Below are positions 1-11,715 of a stretch of 64,000 nucleotides of DNA, piece after piece. Source of the stretch: Prinia subflava (lineage: Eukaryota > Chordata > Aves > Passeriformes > Cisticolidae); assembly GCF_021018805.1 (NCBI RefSeq), contig NC_086248.1:22886922-22950921 (forward strand). Direction: 5' to 3'. The translations under genes were made by a program, and so were the position numbers. Numbering within the stretch: the first letter of the stretch is position 1; every line of letters begins with the position of its first letter. The notes under the pieces were generated by a model. It did not search any database and had not been told where the DNA came from. It was given only the letters and a program-made list of their open reading frames with translations.

Positions 1-1612
1 AACAAAGCCACCATTTCAAATTTTGACATGTATTCAGGTATTATATCTCAAAAACATTGAATAGGAATGACAGTTCTCAGGAAATGTTCTTTCCTTTGCT
101 TCTAAAACACTATGTGAATTCAGGCGAGTCCTTCACCTTAAATGATACTATTTTCCTTTTTCTAATATAACATTATTCACAGATTATTCTGTATGAGAAT
201 TTAGTTCATGTTTGTACAGCTTTCTGGTATCTAATGAAAAATGAGGTACTAAAAAGCCAGACATCACTAATCACAGTAAAAGAAATTACCTCTGGCATGA
301 AAAAAATTACCAGAAGTACATTTTATTTTCAACATTCACTCAAGTGTTTTCCTGAGTAGATACTGTAGCACTGCATTTATTTTATTATTGTGCATTTTAG
401 GAAACTGCTATTTGAAAACTGTAGAACATATGAAATATGTAGGCAAACACATTAACATATTTGCTCAGTTTCTTTTCCAGGAGAACACTGAAAAAGGCCT
501 TTTAGCAAGTAGATAGCCTATGATTAATTGTGCATAGAAGAAATAAACTTTGACAAAGATGTTTTCTGGTTAACAATTTCCTTTTTTATTTATTATTCAT
601 AAAAATAATTCATTATTTCAGTTCATATATTTATTGTGAATACTTAAAAAATACCAAATATTCCAAAACACCCCATAGTCTTCCTTTGCAAAATATCAGA
701 CACATTGCCATGCATTTCATGATCACTGTACTGGAGTATCACAACCTGTCTGGGTAAATCCATGGTATATACAGAATAAAAAGTTAATAAGAACATAAGA
801 ATTGCTTTTTTGTTGTTTTATGAAAGCTCCCACCTGCTGCGCAGAGACATGGATTAGATTTTGTTATATCAAAAGCTGTACAGTTCTTTGAAAAATCAGA
901 GTATATTTGAGACTAAGAAAAATGACCTCTTTAAAAGTAGTAAAAACAACAGAAAAATGATACATCAGATAGTACATAATCTCTGCTTATCACCAAGATC
1001 CTAAAGGTGAACTAACTGCTTGCATAAGTTAGCATCAAATATGATTTGTAGTAATCAGCCAGAAGAAAAGGGAACATGAAATAAAAAATTGTAGTGTTTT
1101 CTTGATATACATTTGCCCGTAATGCAACAAAACCAACTCAGATCTGCCCAGAGCTAAGTAAAGTAGTAAAGTTTTTATAATCCTCACTCGTTTGAAACAG
1201 TTTAATATTCTGCAGAATGTGTTAAAATCTATTGTAGGGACAATGTGAAGAGTTCTGGTGGCCTGTCTAGTTCTGGGCTGGCTAGTTAAGACTTTGCAGG
1301 ATTTTTTCTAGAAATAGAACATGTACTGATGAGACCCTCTTCATGCATTAACTTTTTGTCACATGAACCTATGACTGATAAATATGAAGCAGAGCAAGAT
1401 TTTTTTCAGTTGCACACTGCAGGAGTCTAATGCAAAGACTCATACATTTTAGATCTTACCACCACATTATTTACTGGTTGCACATATCAGTAGACAATCT
1501 GGTTATCTGAACAACACTTACCTGAATTCATGGACACAGATTTGCTAATCAGCGCTAATAATGTCTAAATATTTGAGATTTGAATTTAAATGTTCTTCTT
1601 CTATGAAATATA
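1..1612. other. AT-rich intergenic DNA, nothing recognised
   Basis: No open frame of credible length, repeat family or RNA gene was recognised here. The stretch is strongly AT-rich with short A and T runs, as expected for avian gene-desert or intronic DNA. Very old repeats could be missed by eye. Confidence 0.6.
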
Positions 1613-1673
1613 AATGGATTGAATCCAGATGATTAAGGTCCCTTGCAACCCAAACCATTCTATGATTCTATAA
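1613..1673 (+). mobile_element. CR1 LINE 3'-end fragment
   Basis: The stretch reads like the end of an avian CR1 element: a 'gatgattaaggtccc' block, then 'aacccaaaccattctatgat' and a repeat of 'attctat'. Only about 60 bp remain, so it is a severely 5'-truncated copy on the + strand. The match is from memory of the CR1 terminus, and the left edge is approximate. Confidence 0.75.
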
Positions 1674-3059
1674 TTGCCTCAGGACTGCATTTCTGGAAGT
1701 TAGATTTCCAAGACAAACTAATTAATTATAAATAAAAGAAATACAACATATTCATTTTAAAATACATTGAATTGAATAAGCCAAACATTTCTCTTCAAGA
1801 AAAAAATATTTGAGTTTAAAGGATTTGGTTTGTTTGGGGTATTTTTATGGTTATATGTGCCAGGATTAGATAATCCTACAGTAATGAATATTAGAAGCCA
1901 ATAAAAATTTAATTACCTCCCCAAACCAATCATTTTACTTTTGCTTTGTGTTGATTCTTTCTAAATATCGCGGAAGACTCATCTCCCTGACACACAGTCA
2001 TATGCTGTAGGTCAGTTTCAGCAACAAATTGTACAAATAAATGGAAAAATGCCATAGGAAAATCTGGACACAGCTAGCTCTTAAAATTGCAAAAGAACAG
2101 GCTTCACAGATTTTCATGTTCATCAGCTTAATTTGATTAGAAATGTACACTATAATTTCAGCAACCGGCACCATTTGTCAAAAAACCATTTCTTTGAAAT
2201 ATCTGAGGAGTGTCACTTGCTGACTGCCAGATACAAGACACAGTTATCGTACTGAATATGGTACCAAAGCTCAATCTCCTCTGTCTTTTTCCTTTTCCAC
2301 CACTACTAAGCAAAAGAATGCCAGTAAGAAATCAAGAGCTCTTAAAAAGACTGAGGAAGTTAACAGTCTGCAAAATAGCCTTAGAGAACCTCTTCAATAC
2401 CTGTCTGTCTACTTTTACTTAAAACAAAAACTATCAGCATACTTGCAGATCATGGAAGTCTAATTTAAGAAGAAAGAGAAGGGTAAATGTTGAGTCGGTG
2501 TAGATATTTTTATCACTATAAACAGAACAGGTAGATAGGAGCGGCCAAAATATGAAAATATGGATGTGGTTGTCAATGTGGTTTCTAACAAAATAGAATT
2601 AAAATCCATCTTTTCCAAGTTTATTATGAGATGGCTATTTAAAATTGAATCCAATGCTTGGCAAGACTGTACATAATACATAAAAATTAAGCAGACCCCC
2701 ATACCTTTTCATCTGTAAAATCAAACTTATCTCTTCCTCATAAAACAACAGTTATGTCCTGTCATATGAATGAGAACAGGAAAATTGTGATTAGTGATTG
2801 CTGTGTACCTGCAATTGTTGTGTTCCTTCAATTTTTGTGTGCCTGTAGCTCCAGATCAGTTTCCCTGGGAAAGAAAGACAGCCCTGCACCACAGCTTCAG
2901 GCTGAATGTGATGTTGCAGGGAGCCAGGCTTGGACCCAAGACAACAGACTGAGGATGCTAAATCTAGCAGCAAGGTCTGTGGGTTTGTGCAGCTTACAGC
3001 CCAAGAGCTGTAGGTCGCCAAAGCAGGAAACTCCATGATCCCTAATGTCTCTCATTATT
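1674..3059. other. Unannotated intergenic DNA
   Basis: Mostly AT-rich. From about 2750 to 3040 the base composition is more balanced and both strands hold frames of 80 to 95 codons. Neither resembles a known protein, and their overlap on opposite strands suggests chance. No repeat family was recognised. Confidence 0.5.
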
Positions 3060-3145
3060 GCAGACAGAGAAATTGTGAAAGGAATGAAGCAACTTACTCC
3101 AAGGCCACAGAAAAGTGCAGAGCCAAACCAGAAAGTCAGTCATGT
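3060..3145 (+). repeat. Possible MIR-like SINE core remnant
   Basis: The order 'acttactccaaggccacag', then 'gtgcagagccaaa', resembles the mammal/amniote MIR core, which reads roughly 'cttgcccaaggtcacacagc' followed by 'gcagagc'. The match is short and diverged, so it could be chance. Ancient MIR-type copies do occur in birds. Confidence 0.3.
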
Positions 3146-3840
3146 CTCTAAGGCCTGTGGTAGTGACTAGACTACGGACACCATAATGCCTGTTTCTCAG
3201 AGTAAGCTATTCCATGTCTGGGGCTGACAGAGACTGAAATGTTAAGGTTTATGTCTTAAACATTTTTATGAGGAGCTTTTGGCTATTATAGCAAAACTGT
3301 ATAACAAAAGCTGTATGTAAGACCCGGCTGATCTTCTGTCAGGCTCACACAGACCCTCACACCAAAGGGGTGAAAGAGGAGAGGATTTGGGGGCGTGGTG
3401 AAGAAAGCCTCTGGTCGGAGGCAGTTAACAGCCCTCCTCCACTGTGCAGACCAGCCCAGATATGTGTGCTTCCTTCCCTGGGAAAGCCACATCTACAGGA
3501 CATCCACATGAGGGACAGCACAGGCGGTCTCATGGCCCATCAAAGACCCTTAGGGGTCCCCAGACTCTGCACCAGAGCACTACATGAAATGAAAAATGTT
3601 GCAACAGATCCAGAGTCTTGCAAGGACAGTGTCAAACCTAGTCCTCTCCAAGGAGGCTCCTGGGCGTTCCCACCTGCTGAAAGCATATATTAATCCATTG
3701 GATTCTGTATTTTTTGGTGCTAGGGGACTCTCACCACCAAGAAGACCAGATGGAGGGGAGCAACAAGACATTTTCAGGACCTGCGGATGGGTGATATCTT
3801 TCTATGTGACCCCTGTCACTGTCTCTGTCTCCTCCTCACG
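3146..3840. other. Balanced-composition stretch, origin unclear
   Basis: Between about 3290 and 3835 the sequence is less AT-rich than its surroundings and has several overlapping frames of 60 to 110 codons on both strands. None is recognisable. The composition and a TATA-like 'catatatta' near 3684 would fit an old LTR fragment, but no TG...CA ends or target duplication could be found. Confidence 0.3.
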
Positions 3841-3926
3841 TTTTTTTTTTTTTTTTTTCTTTTTTTTTTTTCCTTCTTCTCTAATTCTTTCACTATTAAT
3901 TTTTTGTTTGTTTGTTTGTTTTTTTG
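3841..3926. repeat. Poly-T tract and (TTTG)n simple repeat
   Basis: Eighteen T, one C and twelve more T (3841-3871) are followed by pyrimidine-rich DNA and a short TTTG repeat ending near 3926. It is simple low-complexity DNA and may be length-variable. Confidence 0.9.
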
Positions 3927-3965
3927 CATGAACATCTAACCTCATTTAGTTTTAATCATGTCTTG

Positions 3966-3971
3966 GGGTAT
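3966..3971. repeat. Left target-site duplication GGGTAT of solo LTR
   Basis: The six bases GGGTAT lie directly before the TG start of the LTR and recur at 4471-4476 directly after its CA end. A 6-bp duplication is typical of ERVK/alpha- or betaretrovirus-like integrases. Confidence 0.8.
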
Positions 3972-4470
3972 TGTGGTGGTGGGTTTTGGTTAAGTTGGTT
4001 TGGAGTTATGTGTGCAAATGGTTCCTCCTTGATAAGTCAGGTACTGTCCAGAGGTATCTCCTCCCCCTCTCTTTGTCCACCTCTCGTGCTCCTGCCCTGT
4101 CTCTGAAAGCTTCGTTCAGCTGTCCATCTTTCCCCTGACCCTGCCCTATGTTATGGAAAAACATCTGTCAGTCTGTCCTGGGGCCAATCACCTGTTTGTT
4201 TCACGCCCCTCACCCCCTGGTTCAAAGGCACGCACGGGCTTTGTCTCATCCTCTTTTTTGTCCCCCCCTCTTGGGGAATAAAGGTCTCTGAGAAATTATA
4301 CAAAAAAAAGCCTTCTCTAGTCCTTGCTCCTAAGCCTGGACACTACAACACCTGTTGCCATAGAAGAACAGCCTTGTTCTGCACTGTTACCAGAGACTGC
4401 TGGCAGACTCGGGAACGGCCCCTGGCACAGCCGGGAATCAGAGCTAGCTGGGGTTCTACCAACCATGTCA
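3972..4470 (+). mobile_element. Solo LTR, ERVK-like, 499 bp
   Basis: The element begins TGTGGTGGTGGG and ends CCATGTCA, and is flanked on both sides by GGGTAT. A polyadenylation signal AATAAA sits at 4277-4282 in a pyrimidine-rich context, so the LTR points to the + strand. No internal retroviral sequence or second LTR is present, so it is a solo LTR, presumably left by recombination between the two LTRs of a former provirus. The TGTGGT start is shared with the LTRs at 4493 and 57440, which suggests related families. Confidence 0.8.
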
Positions 4471-4492
4471 GGGTATATTTTGAACCTTTTTA

Positions 4493-5060
4493 TGTGGTAG
4501 TGTATGTTTTTAAATTTGCTGTTTTATGTAAAGTTTGGTTATCTGTAAAAATTCAGTTCTGTGTACCCCCACCCCCCCAAATTAATATTCCTTTGTTCCT
4601 CTCCTTCTCCCTCACGAGGGGTATTTTTAGCCTTAGTTAATTGTCAATCTTCTTTCCCGCCTTTGGTTTTCCCCTCCCAGTTCTCTTTAATTGGTCCGAA
4701 GTGCTTTTCCCCTCCCCTGTTCTCCCCAGAGACTGTGAACCATTGGCTGGAGGCGGCCAACCCCACCCCTTTCTCCTCCCCTTTAGCTCTCCTTAAAACC
4801 CTGTGTCAGACCAGAATCTGAGTCCAGAACTGGGCTCAGAGTTAGGCTAATAAACCTTCTCTGCTGCACCATTGCTGGATCCTTCTTTCCTTCCTCTGCC
4901 TTGCTGCACAGACATCTCCTCTTAAGCCCTTTCAGGGACACAGAGCCCACAGGAGTCAGTCCTGCTCGTGCTGCCTGCAGACTGACCCTAGACTGCGCCT
5001 TGTCCCAGTGTCTGGGCTAGCTCGGGGCGAGAGCCAGTGGCTTTAAGAGACACTGCGGCA
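4493..5060 (+). mobile_element. Solo LTR, ERVK-like, 568 bp
   Basis: It begins TGTGGTAGTGTATG, ends CACTGCGGCA, and is flanked by the 6-bp duplication TTTTTA (4487-4492 and 5061-5066). A CCATTGG box lies near 4740, a C-rich block at about 4760-4790, a TATA-like 'ccttaaaacc' near 4792, and AATAAA at 4849-4854. This promoter-to-poly(A) order gives + orientation and closely parallels the LTR at 57440-58191. No internal region remains. It stands only 22 bp from the preceding solo LTR and has its own duplication, so it is a separate insertion. Confidence 0.85.
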
Positions 5061-5066
5061 TTTTTA

Positions 5067-8000
5067 TATATTTTTTGAACCTTTTTATTCACAGAGACTT
5101 AGTTTTCTTTGCTCTTCTGTGTTTAAATCAGTTCGTAATAGGGGCTTGACAGGTTTACTCTTCCAAATTGTACTGTAAAGCCCAGCAAAGCAAAACCTTT
5201 CTACTCAAGATCTCTCTGTCCAAGATCTCATCTGTCCTGATCTGTTCTGTTCAAAATCTGCCTTCAGTTCAACACTACTTCAAGAAGGAAAGCAATAACA
5301 CCCATTTATTTTATAGACTGATCTTGAAATGCACTCAACCAAAATAATAGAGAAAAGAATAAGCCAGGTTGGTTCTCTGAAACTTATGGAAAACCACCCA
5401 ATGATAGCCCTAATTTCTAGGCAGTCATTGATGCTTAGCTCTGCAACGAAGAACACACCAGCCTCGCCATTTTTTCCAGACTCAGAGTTTTCATATCTAT
5501 TTGAACCATCAGCTTACAAGTTCAGTCAAGGGCAAGAAGATAGACATCTGAGACATCTGAATCATCAATAATGAACTGATATTTAAAGGCAAAATATTGT
5601 ATGAAGTAGAAACAATCCACGCAACATAAGAAATTTAATACAGCCCATCCCATTCATAGGCACAGCATTCACAGTTTGTCTCCCAAATCCTTGCCAGGGG
5701 ATTTTCAAATGAGTTGACACATGAGAAAAACACTCTAAGGTTTTTAAGTAACCACAGAATCTTCAGAGTTTTAAAAGAATGCAAACAACTGGTAAAATAC
5801 ACAGCTATTTCTATCCAAAATATACATATTATGACTTGCTATATGGTTTTTAGTCCCAACTTTGTATGTGTACAGTAGTGACTCTATGCTGAAAAAGAAA
5901 CATGTCACAACACATGCGTATTTCGTCAGTAATAATAAAAGTCAGATGAATTTTGAATTTAGCAGGATTTCAAAAAGAGTAAAAATAAACATATATACTG
6001 ATGTATAGAATTTTAGCTTAAAATAAATAGTGGTTATGATATTTCTCTGAAGAAAAATTTATCTGAGTTTTCATTGTATAAGTTATTAAACTTAATTCAG
6101 TTGGTTAGGAGTTTGAGAGAGCATATTAATGCTATTTAATTTGCCTTGGTATTCACATCAAGTTGAGTAAACTATCATATGTAATATACAAAGATCAATA
6201 TATATAATATACAAAGTGTCATCATTTTTTTGTGTTTAATGTCTTTCCCACATATATTTTAATCAGCTTGTATCCTGTGTCTGACTGTTTTTACAAAGTG
6301 TTTGAAACACCAGAGAAAGAGAATATGAGAAGTTTTGAAGTTAATACCCAAAGTTCTCATGCTATAATTTGGGACATCAATTTATTTCAGATATATCTGA
6401 TTTTTGAAACAATGGCTTGTGACAATGTCATTTTCCATTTTACAACCAGCTTCTGTTGCCGGCAACTGAAATAGATATTATTCTTTCCTTACTTCCTGAT
6501 AAATTCAGTTAGCTTACAAGCTTGAATTGCCTTTAAGTTTTTCTTCTCTCCTTCTTGTTCTCATGTTAAACATTACTTTTTTCCCTTGAGCGTTTCCTCT
6601 GCCTGCTGCAAGACAATGTTTCTGCTCTGTAAAACCTAACACTAATATTATTGTGTACCAGTTCATTTTCTTTTAAATTAGCCTTTTCTCATCTTTTCAA
6701 TATACTTTTATGCATTGGACTTCATACATTTTTAAGAATTACTGTTTTCTTTCTATGATACTCCCAGTAATTAAATGTTAAATTAAATTTTAGGCTATCA
6801 TTAGGCTAGCAGAAACACAGTTTTGTAACAACATCTGCAATTTGGCTATGCTTTTGTCTGTATAACAAAATATGCATTCTGCAATGTGTAACATATGAAA
6901 AACCATAAGATAAATTTAGCAGACAAAAGTAATGCAGTACAAAGTAATTTCCTATTGAAAAACAATCCTTGCTGGCCTTTTTGGTCAAGTTAGCCAGATT
7001 CAGATTCTTCCTGTGAAGAAGAGAAACTGGTGATGGAATTGTGGGTTTCTTCCTTTGTGCTTATTTCCTACAAAAGTATAACCTAACTTTCCTGAAACAC
7101 TGCAGAGATTGAATGAAGGGATTCTTTCTTTGTATCATGCCTCTCCTGCAATTTCAGCTCCCACTCCTCTCAGGAACAATTTGTTTGAAGAAAAGCCTCT
7201 TCCTGTCCTTCACCCCCTCTGCCCTGATTGTACTGACAGAGAGAGCACATTTAAATTCAAAATTCAATTTTCCCAACCAGAAGAAAGATGCCTCTGTCTG
7301 GAGAGCCAGAGTTCTGGTATGAGCCAATTGCCCTTCCTGAAAATCCCTCTATGCATTCTTTGACAGCAGAGACTCAGGGTCTGCAGACCAAGAGAGTTTG
7401 AACTCCACCAGTGACCTGTGCTGTGAGATAACATAACAGTATGCACAGTCTTGCCTCTCTGGATAAGATTTGGCTCTGCATAAAACAAGAGTTAGTGAAA
7501 CTAGTGACTCACATCATGGAGACTCCATGATGTCATGCAAGCTCTGACCTGTGTTACCCCCTTTACGCACAGAAAACTGATACAAACTACATCAAAAAAT
7601 CCTTAGATAAGAAAATTATTGGTTTTAACTTGCTGATCTCAGAAATCTGGCTTATAGTAGCCTACTTTAACACTCTGACTATCATTCACAAGGTTTCATG
7701 TGCTCTAACTCATACATAGTAACTTCCCACCTGTAGCTATTTGCCTTAATTTTCTGGACTACCCTAATACAGATAAGTTTTATTACATCAGCATAAGCTG
7801 AAAATCAAGTAACCATTAATAAACATGGTTCTAGGTTATTAAACCATGATTTTGAAAAAATTCAGAGAAATGTTTCTTCCACAGAAAGTATATTAATAAA
7901 TAAGAGTGACAGAAAAAAATTAGTTGGAAATAAACTTTCTAAATTAACTTCAAATCAGTAATTGTATTTGGACATTAACTAGAAAGGTAACAGGAATGAC

Positions 8001-8510
8001 AGTGAAAAATTTCATGCAAAACAGGTATTTCTGCACAACTAGATCAAAAACTCTAAGAAAATGCTGACATGATGCAGGAAACCTCCAGGGAGAAATTGTT
8101 TGTCTCTAGACCACCTTTATACTGGCAAATCAAACAAGCCTACAATCACTTTCTGATATAAACATCAAAATACATTTAATGGATCTTGTCTTCACTATTA
8201 AACTTTCTTACATGCAAAATGAGGGCAGCCACCTCCAGACACCCTGCTTGGAAAAACTGTTGATTTTTATGAAGCCATGATGAGTGCTTAAGAACTGTTT
8301 GGTATAGTGTTAAAGTATCCTAGTCTCAAAATCTAAAAACTTCCCTATTAAAATGAATTATTTACACTGAATAAGAATGTTCCTTTTACAGTTACAAACA
8401 TCAATTATATTCTGAATATACACATAATGTTTAATGTGAGGGAGTGGGAGAGAGAGATCACAGCAGTTCATGATACTACTCTGAACACTAGGCAGTATCC
8501 GAAATTTGTT
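5067..8510. other. AT-rich intergenic DNA, nothing recognised
   Basis: No gene or clear repeat family was identified. A perfect 11-bp inverted repeat with a one-base centre lies at 7511-7533. The stretch 7040-7560 is slightly less AT-rich than its surroundings but matches nothing I know. Open frames here are short and unsupported. Confidence 0.55.
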
Positions 8511-8524
8511 CAATCTATGGCAGT

Positions 8525-8645
8525 AAAAAAACCAAAAAAAACCCAAAAAACCCCCCAAGCCCCCCAACCAACCAACCAACCAAAAAAACAACACAAAAAA
8601 AAACCCAAAACAAAACAACAAAACAAAACACAACTAAAAAACCAC
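8525..8645. repeat. A/C-rich low-complexity tract with (AACC)n
   Basis: Runs of A and C with four consecutive CAAC units make a strand-biased, low-complexity block. Frames through it encode only Lys/Pro/Gln-rich or hydrophobic monotone peptides and should not be taken as genes. Similar tracts in the opposite sense occur near 58720-58830 and 63580-63645. Confidence 0.85.
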
Positions 8646-8699
8646 AGAAAAAGCCCAGTACATTCTTCAAACATATTTATAAGAAAATAGGTCATCCAC

Positions 8700-9160
8700 A
8701 CAGAATCACAGAGTGGCTGTGGTTGGAAGGGACCTCTGGAGGTCACTTAGTCCAACCTACCTGCTCAAGCAGGTTCACCTAGAGAAGCTCATACAGGTTT
8801 GCATCCAAGCAGGTTTTCAGTATCTGCAGAAAAGAAGGCTCCAAAATCTCTCTTGACAACCTGTTCCAGTGCCCTGTCTCACAGTAAACAAGCTTTTCCT
8901 CATAATCAGATGGAACTTCCAAAGTTGTGTCTTTTGCCCCTTGTCCTATCACTGGGCTCCCTTGCAGAGACTCTGGCCCATCCTCTTGGAAGCCACTGAG
9001 AATATACTGTATACGTTGGTATACAGTATACCCACCCTCTCAGTTGTCTCTTCTCCAGGCTAAACTGGCTCAGCTCCCTCAGCCTTTCCTTGAAAGAGAG
9101 GTGGTCCTGTCTATTAGTCAACCTTAAAACCCCTGGACCCTTTCAGGTAGTTCCTTGTCC
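8700..9160 (-). mobile_element. CR1 LINE fragment, 3' end, minus strand
   Basis: Read on the + strand it opens with 'cagaatcacagagtggctg', the reverse complement of a CR1 3' end. It continues with recognisable CR1 antisense blocks: 'ggaagggacctctggaggtc', 'caacctgttccagtgccctg', 'ccccttgtcctatcactggg' and 'cagctccctcagcctttcct'. It stops at 'tagttccttgtcc'. About 460 bp of the 3' region remain and the coding part is absent. A 12-bp palindromic hairpin has arisen within it at 9003-9030. Confidence 0.93.
9003..9030. repeat. 12-bp perfect inverted repeat (hairpin) inside CR1
   Basis: TATACTGTATAC (9003-9014) is followed by the loop GTTG and by its exact reverse complement (9019-9030). The corresponding CR1 region is not normally palindromic, so this arose within this copy. 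Confidence 0.9.
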
Positions 9161-10257
9161 ACACAGATTTACATCTGTGTAGAAAAGAGTTGATCCCATT
9201 TTCTCTATAATCTTTCTTACTAATTCTTTATAGAGTTGCAATCATTAATTGACTTTTTAAATGTATCTGTGCTTCAACAAGAATTAATCTTTTTACTTTT
9301 TTTTTTTTTTAATGATCATACTAAAATAGTTCACTCAAGTAATAAAGACTCACCCACATAATATTTCTTATTCCAGGGAAGTCTCTACTTGTAGAGACAG
9401 TAGAAAACTCTAGTAGATATTAGGCCAACATCAGTAGTGATGCAGTGTGTCATTAATTAGATTAACTTACTAAATCCAGAAGCTTTCTCTAATTCCTAGC
9501 TTTATAGCAAAAGGCTTTATAACCCTGTGACTTTTGGTCCTTTCAATTTTCATCAGTAATGTAAAAATAAACTGTTGGTGAGCTGTTCACTGTAGAATTT
9601 ATGATAAGGTATTAATTTTGGATATAAAGGACAGGCTGTGTCATTTTTGATCATATGGTTTATTTCTAACTAAAAATATAGTTTGTGTCATGAATCAGAA
9701 GGATACCTGTACTAAGGATACCTGTGTGGGATATAACTGATTTCTGTTCTAGCTTGTCTTCCTTTCTAAAGATCATTAACATAAAAAAGAAATCTTTGAA
9801 TGCTGCATAGCTTCAGAACCTCTCTGTGTAAGTGCTTCATGATTTAGTGTCTTTATTAGGAATAAGTTTTCCCCTGTTGGTTAAGGTTTGAGGAACCATA
9901 TTTCTTTTATAAAATGTATTTCCTTACAGATGAGAAAATGTATCAGCAATATTAAAACTGAATAATAGTGCAGGGATGGTATGGTATTACAGACCCATCT
10001 TTCTCAGATATCTACCACTTGCCATTGCCAGACAGAAAAAAACGTAAATACTTAATCTGTGTTTATGCTGCCATTCCTGTTCTTGTTTTAGCTAGCAGTA
10101 ATTAGTAAGATAATTCTTTCTTGATTTTTACTTAGAGCTATTGAGATAGACAGTGATAGAGTAGTGATTTAGGGATGAACCAAAATATTTTGTTGACCAG
10201 TATGAATTATTACAGTTACAAGCTGCAATATATTTTATTTTAAAAAGAAATTATCAC
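9161..10257. other. AT-rich intergenic DNA, nothing recognised
   Basis: A T run lies near 9297-9310 and a short 'gtctcta' hairpin near 9381. No gene, RNA or repeat family was recognised. Confidence 0.55.
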
Positions 10258-10658
10258 CGTCCTAGGGTGACTTTATGATGCTTGCACCCCAATATTCTGT
10301 TTAGCCCAGAAATAATTTTTGCACCTTTAAAACTAGATCTGAGAGTGAAGAGGGGGAGAAGGAGAAGCAGTGGAATGTGTGAGGTGGTTGTATTCAAAAC
10401 AGAGATAAGAGCTTCATCTTTCTTTCTCATGGACTGTGCTGTCTGCAGCATAGACAGCAGGAGAGCTCTCTTTCATTTTTAGTTAGTTTTTTAGCTAGCT
10501 GAGGCAGAGAAGTTCCCCAGACTGTGGCTTTCCTTTTTCTTGGAACTGATCAGCCTGCTCTGGACTGAAGATCCAGAGAAACACCAGGAGCTCACACCTG
10601 TGGCCCACCGAGCTCAGGGCAGCATTTTCCAGCACCGGAGGGACTGATAAGAGACTGA
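10258..10658. mobile_element. Partial LTR, same family as the LTR at 15603, opposite orientation
   Basis: From 'gtcctagggtgactttatga' to 'gatgagagactgag'-like sequence near 10658, this stretch aligns by eye with the reverse complement of the LTR at 15603-16255. Shared landmarks include 'cagcatagacagc', 'tttttagctagctgag', 'gctctggactgaa' and 'cagcattttccagcaccgg'. The first T of the terminal TG has become C. Similarity stops near 10658, so the copy is truncated or belongs to a different subfamily beyond that point. Confidence 0.75.
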
Positions 10659-11540
10659 GTGCGTTGATTTAGCAGGGATGGTAAAAACCAATTAGTGACT
10701 GACTTTGAAACTGACAACTAGATTAACCAATTAAACATAGTGATACACCTCTGGGCCACAAAGGCTTAAAAATCAGGACAATCTTGGGAAAATTCCTTTT
10801 CCCACCGGACCCAGGAGCAGGTAACACGGGCCCCTGGGGCTGCTCCCTGGCCTCCTGCCATTCCCCCGCTGCTGGGCCCCCATCGGCTGCCAGCGGGGGA
10901 CGGGGAGACTGCAGCTTAACATCTAGCTAGCTTCTAAGCGTACCCCTACCCCGGCAAGGGAGATGTGTGCTGAGGCCCTGGTAGCAGCCCTGGGCTTGGG
11001 CTGGGGCTGGCCCCGCTCTGCCATGGGCCCTTCCAGGGTCTGCACATGGCCCGGCTGGGCTCAGCTTTTACCACCATCTGCCAGGACCCATCTCATGAGA
11101 CGGGACTGGGAAGGAGCCATCGAGGTTCCTGGCTGCTGAGATTCCTGACTTCCCAAGCAGCTTTGATTTTCCATCTCTCAGGGGGGAGCTCTTTCCCCAT
11201 CCCTCCACCAGTGTGGCTTTGAAATTTGACACAGTGAGCCGTAGCCCAAGGAAGAGAGGACCTGGGCGAGATATTAACTCTTTCCTTACACAAGTGCAGC
11301 TTCCATAGCCCTAACCCTTCTCTGAGTGAGAGGAAAGGGACAGAGCGAACTTAGAGAAGACATGGCATGAGAAGGAAGTCAGTGAAGAGAGAGTGAAAAG
11401 ACTTACTGGGAGAAGGGATTGAGGAGTTGTCATTTTAGGCTGGACTTCTATTATTGAGCCATGGTAATGAACTGTATATATTAGAATATGCCTTTAAACC
11501 ATGGGAAAAATATGCATTATAGGGAGATGACTATTCAGAT
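10659..11540. other. GC-richer LTR-like sequence, unassigned
   Basis: The stretch continues directly from the LTR piece before it. It has two CCAAT boxes (near 10690 and 10725), a TATA-like 'gcttaaaaatc' near 10766, then a GC-rich block and a purine-rich block ending near 11410. This promoter-like order suggests that 10258-11540 could be one long LTR or two merged ones. No terminal CA or target duplication was found. No host gene start is supported, although a CpG-poor promoter cannot be excluded. Confidence 0.35.
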
Positions 11541-11715
11541 TTGTGATTCCATAACACTGTACTTAGGATATTCTACATTAATGTGATGTAAGAATTCATC
11601 AGCACCTGACTTGTCTGGTTTTGTTATATGTACCAAAGGGTTGGTTGGCATTTTTCTATAGAATTTCAACATATTCGTACAATTTTCATAATGAACACTA
11701 AGGCCTTATAATATA

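Noticed and set aside
2754..3038. 94-codon frame with an 81-codon frame on the opposite strand
   Set aside because: No recognisable domain, no splice context, and the two overlap antisense; best explained as chance in balanced-composition DNA.
8358..8746. Hydrophobic and Lys/Pro-rich frames near 8358-8746
   Set aside because: They simply translate A/C-rich low-complexity DNA.
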